Below are positions 16,593 through 25,819 of a stretch of 64,000 nucleotides of DNA, one piece after another (the first letter of the stretch is position 1; each line of letters begins with the position of its first letter). The stretch comes from Bog-950 sp964423405 (GTDB lineage Bacteria > Bacteroidota > Bacteroidia > Chitinophagales > LD1). The notes below the pieces were generated by a model, which searched no databases, was not told where the DNA came from, and saw nothing but the letters and a program-made list of their open reading frames with translations. A program made the position numbers and the translations under genes. The DNA is taken from positions 14,685-78,684 of the forward strand of contig CAYREY010000012.1 of assembly GCA_964423405.1 (NCBI GenBank). The letters are read 5' to 3'.

Positions 16593-18152
16593 ATGAAACG
16601 TGTAGCAGATTTTCGGGTAGCAGGCTTTACTACAGCACAGCTGCTTTTTGCGGTATTTGCCTGGAGCCTGCTGTTGTTGCGTTTTGGCTACCGGTATGGT
16701 TCCGGCGATCAGGTAGAGCTTTTGTCGTATGTACTTTTTCTAAATAATAGCAACCTATACCCGCACGATTTTTTTATACAAGGCCTGCATGCTACCGTGC
16801 CCAATGAGCGCACTGTTATGGCCAGCCTGCTATTACCATTTACAAACTGGCTGGAGATAACTGTTTTTGTACTACATCTGTTTACTACTATAGTGCTGGT
16901 ATTGGGTATGGAACGTTTTGCCCGGCGGTTTATTAAAAACCGGTATGTGGCCTGGCTGGCTGTGCTATGTTCGTTAATCCCACTTAACGATGTAACCCTG
17001 GGGAATGTAGATTTTTATTCAGATTGCTTTCAGGCAAGTTATCTTTCGGTTGCCATAGTGGTATGGGGGCTGGTACACTTTTTAAACAGAAAGTATGTGC
17101 TGTCATCTGTATTGCTTTCGCTGGCTACGTTTATACAACTGCTGGATGGGCTGGATGTAATGCTGGTGCTTGCCGCTACCTTATTTATGGCCTGTTTGGC
17201 CCGCGATGCCAAATGGAAACACCTGTTTGTGTTTGGTGGTATATATGCCGCTACTGCCGGCTTATACCTTATAACCATATTTGCCGGTAAAAGTGCCATT
17301 GTAAACAATGCTTGTGGCCCGCAGGTATTTGATATACTGTTTCTGTTCAGGCATCCGCACCACTTTATTTTTGCAACGTTCAGCAAGGCTAAAATTTTTG
17401 CGTTTCTGATATTTACAGCCACAGCTATCCTGTTTTTTGCCTTGCGCAACCGGCAACTGCTTCGTTTTACGCTGATAGGCTTAGCCGGTGTATTGGTGTA
17501 TGCTTTTTGTGTAGATGGCCTGCATAATATATTTATAGGCAACTTTCAGTTTTATAAAATTACCCAGTGGCTTAAGTTTTTTGGTGTAGTGGGGCTGTTT
17601 GGTTTTGGGGTTGAATTGTTTGAAAAACAAATAGCCCTGTGGCACAAAATAAAGGGCGAACGGGTTTTGCTTTTACTGGGTACAGTAACGTGCTGGATTG
17701 TAATGGTACAGTTTAACTATCTGTTGCCATATCAGGTTCCGTTTGAATTATTCGGATTAAAAAGCAAGGATGATTTAATTGCTATTTGCAAAAACGTGGC
17801 AGCGGATACACCGGCAGATGCCGTATTTATACAGCCCTTTGAAAACACAGAGCTAAAATACTATGCCCGCCGCAGCAGCTATGTAGAGTTTAAGGCCAAT
17901 GTGCGCAACAGAGCATATGTGTGCCAGTGGGCCGATAGAATAGAACAGGTGTATGGTGTAGGCCCCGGTACGGCAGTAAATGGTTTTGCACTACAACAAT
18001 TGGCTAACCAAAATTTTTATGCACTAACTATCGCTCAACTTGATGAGTTGAAACGCAACGGTGTAACGCATATATTAACCCGCAAAGGAAAAACGCCTGC
18101 TATGGGCACACTGGTAACCGGCAACAGAAGCTATGAAGTATATAAACTATAA
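16593..18152 (+). CDS. polytopic membrane protein, unknown function (possibly DUF6798-like)
   Basis: A 519-aa protein with about 10 membrane segments in the first 390 residues and a soluble C-terminal domain of about 130 residues. RHPHHF lies between segments near residue 253. The layout (multi-TM plus extracytoplasmic C-terminal domain with TPADAVFIQPFENTELKYYARR) resembles GT-C glycosyltransferase-like or DUF6798 proteins, but I see no diagnostic catalytic motif. Its last 20 bp overlap the start of the next gene, so the two are translationally linked. Confidence 0.65.
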   Translation: MKRVADFRVAGFTTAQLLFAVFAWSLLLLRFGYRYGSGDQVELLSYVLFLNNSNLYPHDFFIQGLHATVPNERTVMASLLLPFTNWLEITVFVLHLFTTIVLVLGMERFARRFIKNRYVAWLAVLCSLIPLNDVTLGNVDFYSDCFQASYLSVAIVVWGLVHFLNRKYVLSSVLLSLATFIQLLDGLDVMLVLAATLFMACLARDAKWKHLFVFGGIYAATAGLYLITIFAGKSAIVNNACGPQVFDILFLFRHPHHFIFATFSKAKIFAFLIFTATAILFFALRNRQLLRFTLIGLAGVLVYAFCVDGLHNIFIGNFQFYKITQWLKFFGVVGLFGFGVELFEKQIALWHKIKGERVLLLLGTVTCWIVMVQFNYLLPYQVPFELFGLKSKDDLIAICKNVAADTPADAVFIQPFENTELKYYARRSSYVEFKANVRNRAYVCQWADRIEQVYGVGPGTAVNGFALQQLANQNFYALTIAQLDELKRNGVTHILTRKGKTPAMGTLVTGNRSYEVYKL

Positions 18153-18966
18153 CGGCAACATATACCCGGAGCATGAGCAATTGATGCCGGTTACAAACCG
18201 TGGGTTCAGGTATGGTGATAGCTTTTTTGAAACCATGGCCATGTTTAACCGCAAAGTGCCCTTGCTGGATTACCACTGGAACCGTCTGGAGTTTACCGCC
18301 GAGGTATTAGGTATGGTGTTGCCTAAACGATTTAATGTAGAAACGTTTCAGGAGATGTTGCTTGACCTTGCTGCGGTTAACGAGTCGGTACAGAATGCGC
18401 GGGTGCGTTTACAGGTTTACCGGAAAGGTGGTGGTTTGTATTTGCCCGACGATGATGAAGCAGGGTTTACGTTTAGTATAGACAAGCTGGAGAATGAGCG
18501 TTTTGAATGTGGTAATGGCTTGCTGGCAGGCCTGCGCGATGATTGTTATAAACCTACCGGCATGGTTAGCGACCTGAAGAATAACAATGCGCTGAATTAT
18601 GTGCTGGCTGCCCGTTTTGCCCAGGCAGAGGGGTGGGATGAATGTATATTGCTGAACGATGCAGATACTATCAGCGAGGCCCTATACTCTAACGTGTTTA
18701 TTGTAAAAAACGATCGGTTTATTACCCCATACCTGGATAGCGGCTGCGTAAACGGCGTAATGCGAACGGTACTTATTTCTATACTGGATGAAGCCGTAGA
18801 AGAGCGGGCGGTGAAAGCAGAAGAACTACTACATGCAGATGAAATACTGCTTACCAATGCCGTAAGGGGTGTGCAATGGGTGCGCGAATACAATGGCAAA
18901 ATATACAGCAATAAAAAAGCGGTGGAACTCACCGCTTTTTTAAATCAATCATTATTACTTACCTGA
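18133..18966 (+). CDS. PLP-dependent aminotransferase class IV (IlvE/PabC-like)
   Basis: A 277-aa fold-type IV PLP enzyme. The N-terminus NRGFRYGDSFFETM and the later MVSDLKNNNALNYVLAARFA (Lys for the Schiff base), then ALYSNVFIV and CVNGVMRTVL are family motifs. Length and motifs fit aminodeoxychorismate lyase (PabC) or a branched-chain/D-amino-acid aminotransferase; a pabB neighbour that would decide is absent. It overlaps the previous gene by 20 bp and the next (minus) gene tail to tail by 12 bp. A perfect terminator-like hairpin (18913-18941) lies inside its last codons. Confidence 0.85.
   Translation: MKYINYNGNIYPEHEQLMPVTNRGFRYGDSFFETMAMFNRKVPLLDYHWNRLEFTAEVLGMVLPKRFNVETFQEMLLDLAAVNESVQNARVRLQVYRKGGGLYLPDDDEAGFTFSIDKLENERFECGNGLLAGLRDDCYKPTGMVSDLKNNNALNYVLAARFAQAEGWDECILLNDADTISEALYSNVFIVKNDRFITPYLDSGCVNGVMRTVLISILDEAVEERAVKAEELLHADEILLTNAVRGVQWVREYNGKIYSNKKAVELTAFLNQSLLLT
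18912..18942. terminator. terminator hairpin inside the end of the aminotransferase CDS
   Basis: AAAAAAGCGGTG (18913-18924) pairs perfectly with CACCGCTTTTTT (18930-18941); loop GAACT. It lies 13 bp beyond the stop of the minus-strand gene ending at 18955 and is well placed for it. On the plus strand it precedes the stop codon of the aminotransferase by about 22 bp. Confidence 0.8.
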
Positions 18967-19347
18967 GGCTGCCTGTCGGGCTGCGGTTAGTTTAACTACC
19001 ATATCGGCCTTTTTGCGCAGGTACATATTGTACTGCTCTTCGGTAATCATAGCTTTTAGGTTAGCTTCTATGTGGTTGCTCTGGCGCATGAGCATTACAT
19101 TTACCCGCTCCTGGCTGGCTGGCGAAAACCCTAATTGTTCTGCCTGGCTTTGCGCGCTGGCTTCAAGCAAATGTTTAAGTTTGGTTTGGGCTTCAGTTGA
19201 TAGGTTCAACTCGCTGTTGATAATATTTAAAACAATAGCCGCTTCCTGCGTGTTTTTCATGGCATAGAAATCGGACGAAACAGTTTGCTGTGCAAACGAA
19301 AATAGAGCGGTCAATAAAATAACTGCTGTTGCGATTAGTTTTTGCAT
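18955..19347 (-). CDS. small periplasmic helical protein (Spy/CpxP-like?)
   Basis: A 130-aa exported protein: signal peptide 1-19 (ending FSFAQ), then an all-helical mature part rich in Gln, Glu, Lys and Leu. LNLSTEAQTKLKHLLEASAQ and AMITEEQYNMYLRKKADM resemble the LTxxQ-type helices of Spy/CpxP periplasmic chaperones, but the match is loose. It is convergent with the aminotransferase gene and overlaps its end by 12 bp. Function is not established. Confidence 0.65.
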   Translation of the reverse strand: MQKLIATAVILLTALFSFAQQTVSSDFYAMKNTQEAAIVLNIINSELNLSTEAQTKLKHLLEASAQSQAEQLGFSPASQERVNVMLMRQSNHIEANLKAMITEEQYNMYLRKKADMVVKLTAARQAASGK

Positions 19348-19423
19348 GTAGTATGTTGTATTTAGCTAATTTACAAAGATAATTATCACATTACCCCCTT
19401 TTAGGGACTGATTATGAGTGATT

Positions 19424-20734
19424 ATGAGTGATTCTACGAAAATATCCATCTTTTGGTTTCGCCGCGACCTGCGTTTAGAAGATAATGCCGGACTGTACCA
19501 CGCCCTTAAAGCCGGCCGGCCGGTGTTGTCGCTGTTTATATTCGATACCACCATTTTAGATGCGCTGGAAGATAAAGCCGACCTGCGGGTACAGTTTATA
19601 CACCAGGAACTGACCCGCTTAAGTAATGAGTTGGCTGAGTTGGGCTCTACCTTATTGGTAAAAACCGGCAAGCCGCTGGACGTTTGGGCCGCCTTGCTTA
19701 AAGAATACCCGGTTGCCGATGCATTTACCAACCACGATTATGAGCCGTATGCTATAGACCGCGATATGAAAGTGGGGGAGATGCTGGCTACAACCGGTGG
19801 CAAGTTACACACCTATAAAGATACTGTTGTGTTTGAAAAGCACGAAGTAGTGAAAGATGATGGGCTGCCTTACACCGTGTTTACGCCATTTAGCCGTAAA
19901 TGGCGTGCGGCGCTTAAACCGTTTTATTATAAAAGCTACCCTACGCTTAAATACTCCGATGCGTTTATTAAAATGAAACCGTTGCCACTACCCACATTAC
20001 AGGATATTGGCTTTAGTGAACAAAAATTTGATTTTCCGGCAAGGGTGGTAAAGAATGATATCGTAGCTAAGTACACCGAGCAGCGCGATTTCCCGGCTAT
20101 AAATGGTACTTCGCATTTAGGGCTGCACCTGCGCTTTGGTACATTAAGCATACGCAAGTTGCTGGCGTATGCCTTACAGCGTAACGAGACTTTTGTAAAC
20201 GAGCTGATATGGAGGGATTTTTACCAGCAGATATTATTTCACTTTCCGCATGTGGTAAAGGGGGCATTTAGAAAGGAATACGATGCTATAGCGTGGGAGA
20301 ATGATGAGAAGAAGTTTGCTGCCTGGTGCGAAGGCCGTACCGGTTACCCTTTGGTAGATGCTGGCATGCGCGAGTTGAATACAACCGGTTACATGCACAA
20401 CCGGGTACGTATGGTAGTGGCCAGTTTTTTAACCAAACACTTACTGATAGACTGGCGCTGGGGCGAAGCCTACTTTGCACAAAAGCTACTTGACTTTGAC
20501 CTGGCTGCCAACAATGGAGGCTGGCAATGGGCGGCAGGTAGCGGCACCGATGCTGCGCCGTATTTCAGGGTGTTTAATCCACAACTGCAAATGGAGCGGT
20601 TTGACCCGCAAATGAAGTATGTAAAAAAATGGGTGCCCGAGTTTGGTACACCGGCTTACCCCAAACCTATAGTAGAACACAAGCTGGCAAAAGATAAAGT
20701 AATGGCGGCTTATGGTATGGCACTAAAAAAATAA
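19424..20734 (+). CDS. phrB: deoxyribodipyrimidine photolyase (cryptochrome/photolyase family)
   Basis: A 436-aa DNA photolyase that reverses cyclobutane pyrimidine dimers with light. The N-terminal antenna domain begins ISIFWFRRDLRLEDNAGL. The FAD-binding domain has HLGLHLRFGTLSIR, NELIWRDFYQQILFHFP, TGYPLVDAGMREL and the FAD/DNA segment WQWAAGSGTDAAPYFRVFNP. The ATG at 19424 is chosen; a GTG at 19418 would add two residues. A tandem 10-bp duplication around the start creates a second, out-of-frame ATG at 19414. The gene stands alone and ends in a strong terminator. Confidence 0.94.
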   Translation: MSDSTKISIFWFRRDLRLEDNAGLYHALKAGRPVLSLFIFDTTILDALEDKADLRVQFIHQELTRLSNELAELGSTLLVKTGKPLDVWAALLKEYPVADAFTNHDYEPYAIDRDMKVGEMLATTGGKLHTYKDTVVFEKHEVVKDDGLPYTVFTPFSRKWRAALKPFYYKSYPTLKYSDAFIKMKPLPLPTLQDIGFSEQKFDFPARVVKNDIVAKYTEQRDFPAINGTSHLGLHLRFGTLSIRKLLAYALQRNETFVNELIWRDFYQQILFHFPHVVKGAFRKEYDAIAWENDEKKFAAWCEGRTGYPLVDAGMRELNTTGYMHNRVRMVVASFLTKHLLIDWRWGEAYFAQKLLDFDLAANNGGWQWAAGSGTDAAPYFRVFNPQLQMERFDPQMKYVKKWVPEFGTPAYPKPIVEHKLAKDKVMAAYGMALKK

Positions 20735-20761
20735 AACCTCCCGCTTTTTGGGCGGGAGGTT
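20735..20761. terminator. intrinsic terminator after photolyase
   Basis: AACCTCCCGC (20735-20744) pairs with GCGGGAGGTT (20752-20761). It follows the photolyase stop at once and faces the minus-strand gene ending at 20796, so it may serve both. Confidence 0.82.
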
Positions 20762-20795
20762 AGCCAATGCATAAAGCATGGTAGCCAATAAGAAA

Positions 20796-21722
20796 TTACA
20801 CTAACGTTACTTTGCCTGAGCCTATCACGTAACCGTTTTGGTAAACCTCTACGGTGTAAGTACCTGCATCTTTAATCTGTTGGCTCCAGTACACTATCAC
20901 TTTCTTATTGTTCTGGTCGTAGTTGAAATCAGCTTTCTTGGTGTATTTAACCGGCTCTGGTTGTGTGGCCGATAGTATTTCGCCCGAACCCTGATCGGCT
21001 ACTGCTATGGTTTCGCCTTTAGGGTTAATGATGCGCACATACAGGCTAACCGGTCCCGGATCCAGCACTTTATTGGCGCCGGTTTCAAAACTTATCTTCA
21101 GGCTTTCGGCAGCTTTTATACGTTTAACCGGTACCTCTTTACCGTTGTTACGTTTTTTAATAGCCTCTACATCCAGTTTGGCAATTGGCAGCAGCGAACC
21201 TACTTCTACCTTTTTAGCCAGGCCCTGGTTTTGCTCGGTCAGTTTGCTGGTAGTGCTTTTCTCCAGACTGAGGTCGGTATTAAGCTGTGTATTTGCCGCC
21301 ATCAACTCCTGGTTCTGGCGCGTAAGCTGATCAACCTGCGCCGTCATGTCGGCAATAGAAGCTTTATACTCTGCTATCATCTGGCGGGCTTTATCCAACT
21401 CGCGCTGGGTAAGTTTGTTTTTAGAGAAAAGAGCAGTCAGTTCGCGTTTGCTTTTGTCCAAATCCTGCTGTTTCTCTGTAATTGCTTTATCCAGTTCGGC
21501 AGTTTTACCTTTAAACTGTTCCAGCTCTTCACTTTTTAAATTGAAGGTGGATGTGAGGTCGTTAAACTGTTTTTGCAAAGCCGTTTTTTGTGTAGTAACA
21601 TCGGCTTTTTCGCTGCGGGTATTCATGTAGAAGTAGAGGGTAAGGCTGTTTAGCAGCAGCAACACTACAACAGCACCGGTAAATACGCCCTTGCTTACTC
21701 CTTGTTTCTGATTGGTTTCCAT
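20796..21722 (-). CDS. membrane-anchored coiled-coil protein, unknown function
   Basis: A 308-aa protein with a single N-terminal membrane helix (about 12-32, VFTGAVVVLLLLNSLTLYFY). A coiled coil follows from about 40 to 175, rich in Glu, Lys and Gln heptads (ELEQFKGKTAELDKAI, QVDQLTRQNQELMAANTQL). The C-terminal beta-rich domain (about 205-308) contains SLYVRIINPKGETIAV and GTYTVEVYQNGYVIGSGKV and looks immunoglobulin-like. This layout is common in Bacteroidota proteins without known function; a scaffold between inner membrane and periplasm is likely. Confidence 0.75.
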   Translation of the reverse strand: METNQKQGVSKGVFTGAVVVLLLLNSLTLYFYMNTRSEKADVTTQKTALQKQFNDLTSTFNLKSEELEQFKGKTAELDKAITEKQQDLDKSKRELTALFSKNKLTQRELDKARQMIAEYKASIADMTAQVDQLTRQNQELMAANTQLNTDLSLEKSTTSKLTEQNQGLAKKVEVGSLLPIAKLDVEAIKKRNNGKEVPVKRIKAAESLKISFETGANKVLDPGPVSLYVRIINPKGETIAVADQGSGEILSATQPEPVKYTKKADFNYDQNNKKVIVYWSQQIKDAGTYTVEVYQNGYVIGSGKVTLV

Positions 21723-21943
21723 ACTTGTTGATTTTAATGGTTAGATAATAAGTAGCACTATTTCATAAGCCTATTTGTTGTTATGATAGCAACGGTGTGT
21801 AGCATTTATGTATTGCTTGTAACCATTGTTATATTCTGCTAACAGTATTTCAAAAGTTGTGCCGGTGCCAATACAGGGTGTATTAACAGTATTTTGAGGA
21901 AAGGGTGAGTATAGTTGGGGAATACTTTACGCGTATTGTGGGC

Positions 21944-22837
21944 TTAGCTACCTTTACTAAACCACGGAATGAGCACCGATACCTGTTTTACATACTCAGC
22001 ATAGCCGGGTTTGCTTTTCAGGTTTTTCTCTTCCATCATGGGTATGCTGGCAAACAGAAACATAACCAGCATGGCTACCCAGCCAAAGGCTGTCCACCAG
22101 TATTGTGGTGCTATACTTAGTTGTATTACCCATAAGCCAAACCAGAATAGTATTTCGCCAAAGTAGTTGGGATGGCGGCTATAGCGCCAGATACCTTCGT
22201 TGATAAACTCGCCGGGCTTTGCGCGTTTTTTAAAGCTGCGCATTTGTTCATCGGCCAGTAGTTCAATTATAGTAGCCAGCAATGCAATTGCTACACCTAT
22301 ACCTACTATAACAGGGCTATAGGTATAGCACTTTAGTTGCGTGGCAAGTGTGCTTGCATAATACACCGGTACCATACCGGCAAACACCATGAGCGTGGGG
22401 AACATATGTATGCCGCCAAAGTTGGTAAGCCAATACAGCTTAGGGTTTTTGTTGCGTAACATTACATAGCGCCAGTCTTCGTGTACCAGGCCATGCCAGC
22501 CGCGGGCCCAGTTAAGGGTTAGCCTTATGGCCCATACCGAAATACTTACCATTAATGCCAGGCTTATTATACCGGCAGTTTGGTTAACGCTAAACCAGTA
22601 CCATGCTATAAAAGGAGGGATAACGCTCCAGTACGGATCGTACAGGCTGGAGTTTTTGAAGAGCAGGCTGAACGAATAAACCACTACCGTAGCAATAACA
22701 TCGGCTATTAGTGCCAGCCATAGCGGGCTTAGATTACCGGTGTAGAAAAATAAAAACGCACCGGCTACCGTACATGCAATAAGGTACACAAAAGTGCATA
22801 TAACAAACGATGCTGTAAGTGAATATTTACCTTGCAT
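21944..22837 (-). CDS. DUF1295 / steroid 5-alpha-reductase-like membrane protein
   Basis: A 297-aa integral membrane protein with about seven TM segments. The C-terminal third has the hallmark GIWRYSRHPNYFGEILFWFG (about 230-250) and RRAKPGEFINEG-type residues before it. Members (DUF1295) belong to the steroid 5-alpha reductase/ICMT-like superfamily and probably reduce or methylate lipids using a cofactor bound by this region. Substrate unknown. It is followed on the same strand by nothing within 200 bp; the upstream gene is the M28 peptidase. Confidence 0.87.
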   Translation of the reverse strand: MQGKYSLTASFVICTFVYLIACTVAGAFLFFYTGNLSPLWLALIADVIATVVVYSFSLLFKNSSLYDPYWSVIPPFIAWYWFSVNQTAGIISLALMVSISVWAIRLTLNWARGWHGLVHEDWRYVMLRNKNPKLYWLTNFGGIHMFPTLMVFAGMVPVYYASTLATQLKCYTYSPVIVGIGVAIALLATIIELLADEQMRSFKKRAKPGEFINEGIWRYSRHPNYFGEILFWFGLWVIQLSIAPQYWWTAFGWVAMLVMFLFASIPMMEEKNLKSKPGYAEYVKQVSVLIPWFSKGS

Positions 22838-22851
22838 TTATCTGGCTGTTT

Positions 22852-22875
22852 AAGTCTCCCCTTTAGGGGAGATTT
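22852..22875. repeat. short hairpin TCTCCCC-TTTA-GGGGAGA
   Basis: A 7-bp perfect stem (22855-22861 with 22866-22872), extended by weaker pairs to about 10 bp. It lies between the M28 and DUF1295 genes. No T-tract follows on the minus strand, so it is a poor terminator; the form resembles interspersed hairpins often seen between Bacteroidota genes (recollection, not checked). Confidence 0.45.
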
Positions 22876-22883
22876 AGAGGGGT

Positions 22884-24044
22884 TTATTGACTGTCCCACT
22901 TCTCTGTAAAATCTATCAATGCGGTTTTAACGTTATTAAGGGCAATCTCGCTAAGGTTGTCAACTACATCCAGACGGGTATGGTAGGTAGGGTCCAGTTT
23001 ATCCATGCCAAGACCAATCATAGATACGGCAGGTATGCCAGCACGAACAAAGAAAACGCCATCGGTGCCACCAATAGGAGTAGAGCCGGTTTTGATAGGG
23101 AAATTTTTTGCCTTAAAACTACTCTGTACTTTCTCCAGCAGGTTTTTATCGAACACGGTGCCGTTCATGGTTTCGCGTTTAATCAGGCAAACTTCTTCGG
23201 GTATGCGGATGCTATCGATGTTAACCAGGTGGGCTTTCTCTTCTTTCAGTTCGGGTAACTGCATTTTTACGTAGTGGTATGAACCGGTCAGTCCGGTTTC
23301 TTCGCTGCCGAAGCTTACAAATTTAAGCCGGGTGTTTTTTAAGGTAGATTTGCCTTTGTTGTTAGGGTCGGCAAAATGTTTTACCACATCAAACGATATA
23401 GCTACACCGGTCAGGTTATCGCAGGCGCCGTCAACGGGGTTATCGCCGTGCATATTAAAGTAAGCCACCAATGTTGGCGATAGCACTACAAACAATAAGA
23501 ACACATACCAGGCCCATGCGCCGCTGAACAATACAGCAAACAAACAGAACACAGGAAACAGCACCATTATAGCACCGCCCAGTACGGTAAGTGTACCACC
23601 GTAGTGCCCCAGTTTGTACCACCATTTAAATTCGTACACACTATCAATGTGCCCGCTGAAAATGAGGGTGTTTTTTACTTCGCCCTGTGGCTCCAGGGTG
23701 GCCTCTACATTCCACGATTTTAGTTTAGGGCCTGGGAAGTTGCCCAGTATAGAGCGGTAGGTCATAAAATCGAGCACAAAGGCCAGTGCATTTACAAACG
23801 ATACTACCAGCGCTGCCAAGTGTTGATCTAAATAGTAAAGCAGCAACGAAATATAAAGCAAGGCACTGTAATATTTAAGCTTGCCAAAACGGGCGTGCAG
23901 GTACTCTTCAAACTCCAGTACCTTTACTTTGGGTGTAAACTCTTTACACCGGTCGGCTACTAATAGTTGTGCGTTGCGCTCGGCTTCGCTGCCGGCGGGG
24001 CGGGGGCCAAAACGTTCAATAATTTCAGAAATCAGGTTAATCAT
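22884..24044 (-). CDS. M28-family peptidase with internal membrane segments
   Basis: A 386-aa protein. The aminopeptidase fold is interrupted by membrane helices at about 55-90 and 155-200. Metal-site motifs: FSGHIDSVYE, GDNPVDGACDNLTGVA, FVSFGSEETGLTGS, and TPIGGTDGVFFVRAGIPAVS. The Asp/His/Glu pattern is consistent with a di-zinc enzyme. TM segments inside the M28 domain suggest an integral inner-membrane peptidase. It lies between FtcD and DUF1295 genes on the same strand; functional link not evident. Confidence 0.83.
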   Translation of the reverse strand: MINLISEIIERFGPRPAGSEAERNAQLLVADRCKEFTPKVKVLEFEEYLHARFGKLKYYSALLYISLLLYYLDQHLAALVVSFVNALAFVLDFMTYRSILGNFPGPKLKSWNVEATLEPQGEVKNTLIFSGHIDSVYEFKWWYKLGHYGGTLTVLGGAIMVLFPVFCLFAVLFSGAWAWYVFLLFVVLSPTLVAYFNMHGDNPVDGACDNLTGVAISFDVVKHFADPNNKGKSTLKNTRLKFVSFGSEETGLTGSYHYVKMQLPELKEEKAHLVNIDSIRIPEEVCLIKRETMNGTVFDKNLLEKVQSSFKAKNFPIKTGSTPIGGTDGVFFVRAGIPAVSMIGLGMDKLDPTYHTRLDVVDNLSEIALNNVKTALIDFTEKWDSQ

Positions 24045-24080
24045 ACTATAGCGTGTTGTTGGTTGCGGTTTGTTTTTTTT

Positions 24081-24108
24081 AGTTGTCTGTTGTTAGTTGC
24101 CGGTTGTC
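24081..24108. repeat. four-unit heptameric repeat (AGTTGnC-like)
   Basis: Four 7-mers (the first AGTTGTC, the third AGTTGCC) in 28 bp between the M28 and ftcD genes. Weaker heptads seem to continue to the left (from about 24053). Same type as 15824-15851. Confidence 0.5.
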
Positions 24109-24128
24109 AGAAATGAGAGTGCTACTCA

Positions 24129-25781
24129 TTATGCAATCTTCTTTTCTACAATGGCTAACACTTTGCGTTCCATTTCTTTGGCTTTGTCAAGTATCTCTTT
24201 GCCTTTTTGCAGTTTGCGCGCGGTGTAGCGTTTATCGCTGTACGATGCGGCGTTAATTTTTACGTTCAGCCATGCGCCGTACACGGCAGAGCGTGCACAC
24301 AAAGCACCTACACCGGCATCGGAAACAGAGTTAGGGTTACCATGCTCCGCCATTGCTTTAATTACATCGAATGATTTAAGCGATAGCTCCATTACTTTAA
24401 AAGGGACTTCTATTGCGTATTTGGTGGCTGCCTGTATGGCCTCTTTACGGGCTGCTTTTTCGGTATCGTTGCCTTTGGGTAGGGCAAATGCATCCATTAT
24501 TTTATTAAAAGCGCGGGTATCTTCATCTACCAGCTTCAGCAGTTCGTCTTTTATCTTCTGTCCATCTTCGGCGTAGTCCGAAAACTCTTTCCAGCGTTCG
24601 TCCCAGCCTTTTTTGTGCGATGACAGGTTGGCTACCATAGTACCTAATGAGATACCCAACGCACCGATATATGCCGAAATAGAACCACCGCCCGGGGCAG
24701 GGCTTTCGCTGGCTGTTTCATCGGCAAAGCGGTGCAGGTTCATTTGCACCAGTGGCGATGCGGCGGTATCTTCCAGCAGGTATTCTATTATCCGCTTGCG
24801 TGGCTCGAATGGGGTTAACTCATCCAGCCCCATGCTTTTAATGGCAATTTTTATCAGTTCATCTTCGCTAACACCGGTAGAGCGGTTTTGCTTCAGCAAA
24901 AAGTATTTGCCGGCATCCAGCATAGATTTAAGGGGGATTAACCCAATCAACTCGCTACCGGTTACGCGCATACCGCGGTTGTACGCGCTTTTTACGCATT
25001 CATCAAATGCTATGTGTACCGGTGTTACATTTATGTTGGTCAGGTTCATACTTACCTGTGCTACACCGTACTCGGCAATATACCAACCAATACCCTTTAC
25101 ACTTTTACAGGCACCGGGTTGCGTAATCTCTTCACCGGCTTCGTTTTTTACTTTACGGCCCTGTTCGCGCACATCAAAGGCCACCGAGTTGGCGCGGCGG
25201 GTAGAAGTAGTATTGAGGTTAACGTTATAGGCTATCAGAAAATCGCGGGCGCCAATGGCTACGTTGCCGCTTTTTTCGTTAAAGCTGGCCGGGCCAAAAT
25301 CGGGTTTCCAGCCGGCAGTTTTTATTTTTTGTGCAATGCCCTCGTATTCGCCGGCACGTACACTGGCCAGGTTTTTACGGTGTGGTGCACTGGCGGCGTA
25401 CTCGTACAGGTATACCGGTATTTTCAATTCTTTACCCACCCGTTCGCCCAGCTTTTTAGCACAGGCTATGCAATCATCCATGGTGGCGTTGGCAATAGGT
25501 ATAAACGGACAAACATCGGTTGCGCCAAAGCGGGGGTGCTCGCCTTTATGCTTACGCATATCTATCAACTCGGCGGCTTTGCTCATGGCGCGGAATGCTG
25601 CCTCTACTACTGTATTTTCATCGCCCACAAATGTTACCACGGTGCGGTTGGTAGCCTTACCCGGGTCCACATTTAATAACCGTACGCCCTCCACTGTTTC
25701 AATGGCATCGGTAATCTGTTTTATGATATTCATATCGCGGCCCTCGCTAAAGTTGGGCACACATTCGATTATCTTTTTCAT
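24129..25781 (-). CDS. ftcD: bifunctional glutamate formimidoyltransferase / formimidoyl-THF cyclodeaminase
   Basis: A 550-aa fusion. The N-terminal formiminotransferase (about 1-325) starts IIECVPNFSEGRD and contains HPRFGATDVCPFIPI. The C-terminal cyclodeaminase (about 345-550) contains ESPAPGGGSISAYIGALG and the Lys/Gln-rich ending. It moves the formimino group from N-formimino-L-glutamate to tetrahydrofolate and releases ammonia: the last steps of histidine breakdown. No other hut gene is in the window. The fusion order matches mammalian FTCD and many Bacteroidota. Confidence 0.94.
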   Translation of the reverse strand: MKKIIECVPNFSEGRDMNIIKQITDAIETVEGVRLLNVDPGKATNRTVVTFVGDENTVVEAAFRAMSKAAELIDMRKHKGEHPRFGATDVCPFIPIANATMDDCIACAKKLGERVGKELKIPVYLYEYAASAPHRKNLASVRAGEYEGIAQKIKTAGWKPDFGPASFNEKSGNVAIGARDFLIAYNVNLNTTSTRRANSVAFDVREQGRKVKNEAGEEITQPGACKSVKGIGWYIAEYGVAQVSMNLTNINVTPVHIAFDECVKSAYNRGMRVTGSELIGLIPLKSMLDAGKYFLLKQNRSTGVSEDELIKIAIKSMGLDELTPFEPRKRIIEYLLEDTAASPLVQMNLHRFADETASESPAPGGGSISAYIGALGISLGTMVANLSSHKKGWDERWKEFSDYAEDGQKIKDELLKLVDEDTRAFNKIMDAFALPKGNDTEKAARKEAIQAATKYAIEVPFKVMELSLKSFDVIKAMAEHGNPNSVSDAGVGALCARSAVYGAWLNVKINAASYSDKRYTARKLQKGKEILDKAKEMERKVLAIVEKKIA

Positions 25782-25819
25782 GGTTGAAATTTTGTGTGAA
25801 TATAAAAGTGTTTAGTTCT

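Noticed and set aside
25014..25676. 220-codon plus-strand frame opposite ftcD
   Set aside because: Antisense shadow of ftcD with biased composition; no start signals and no family.
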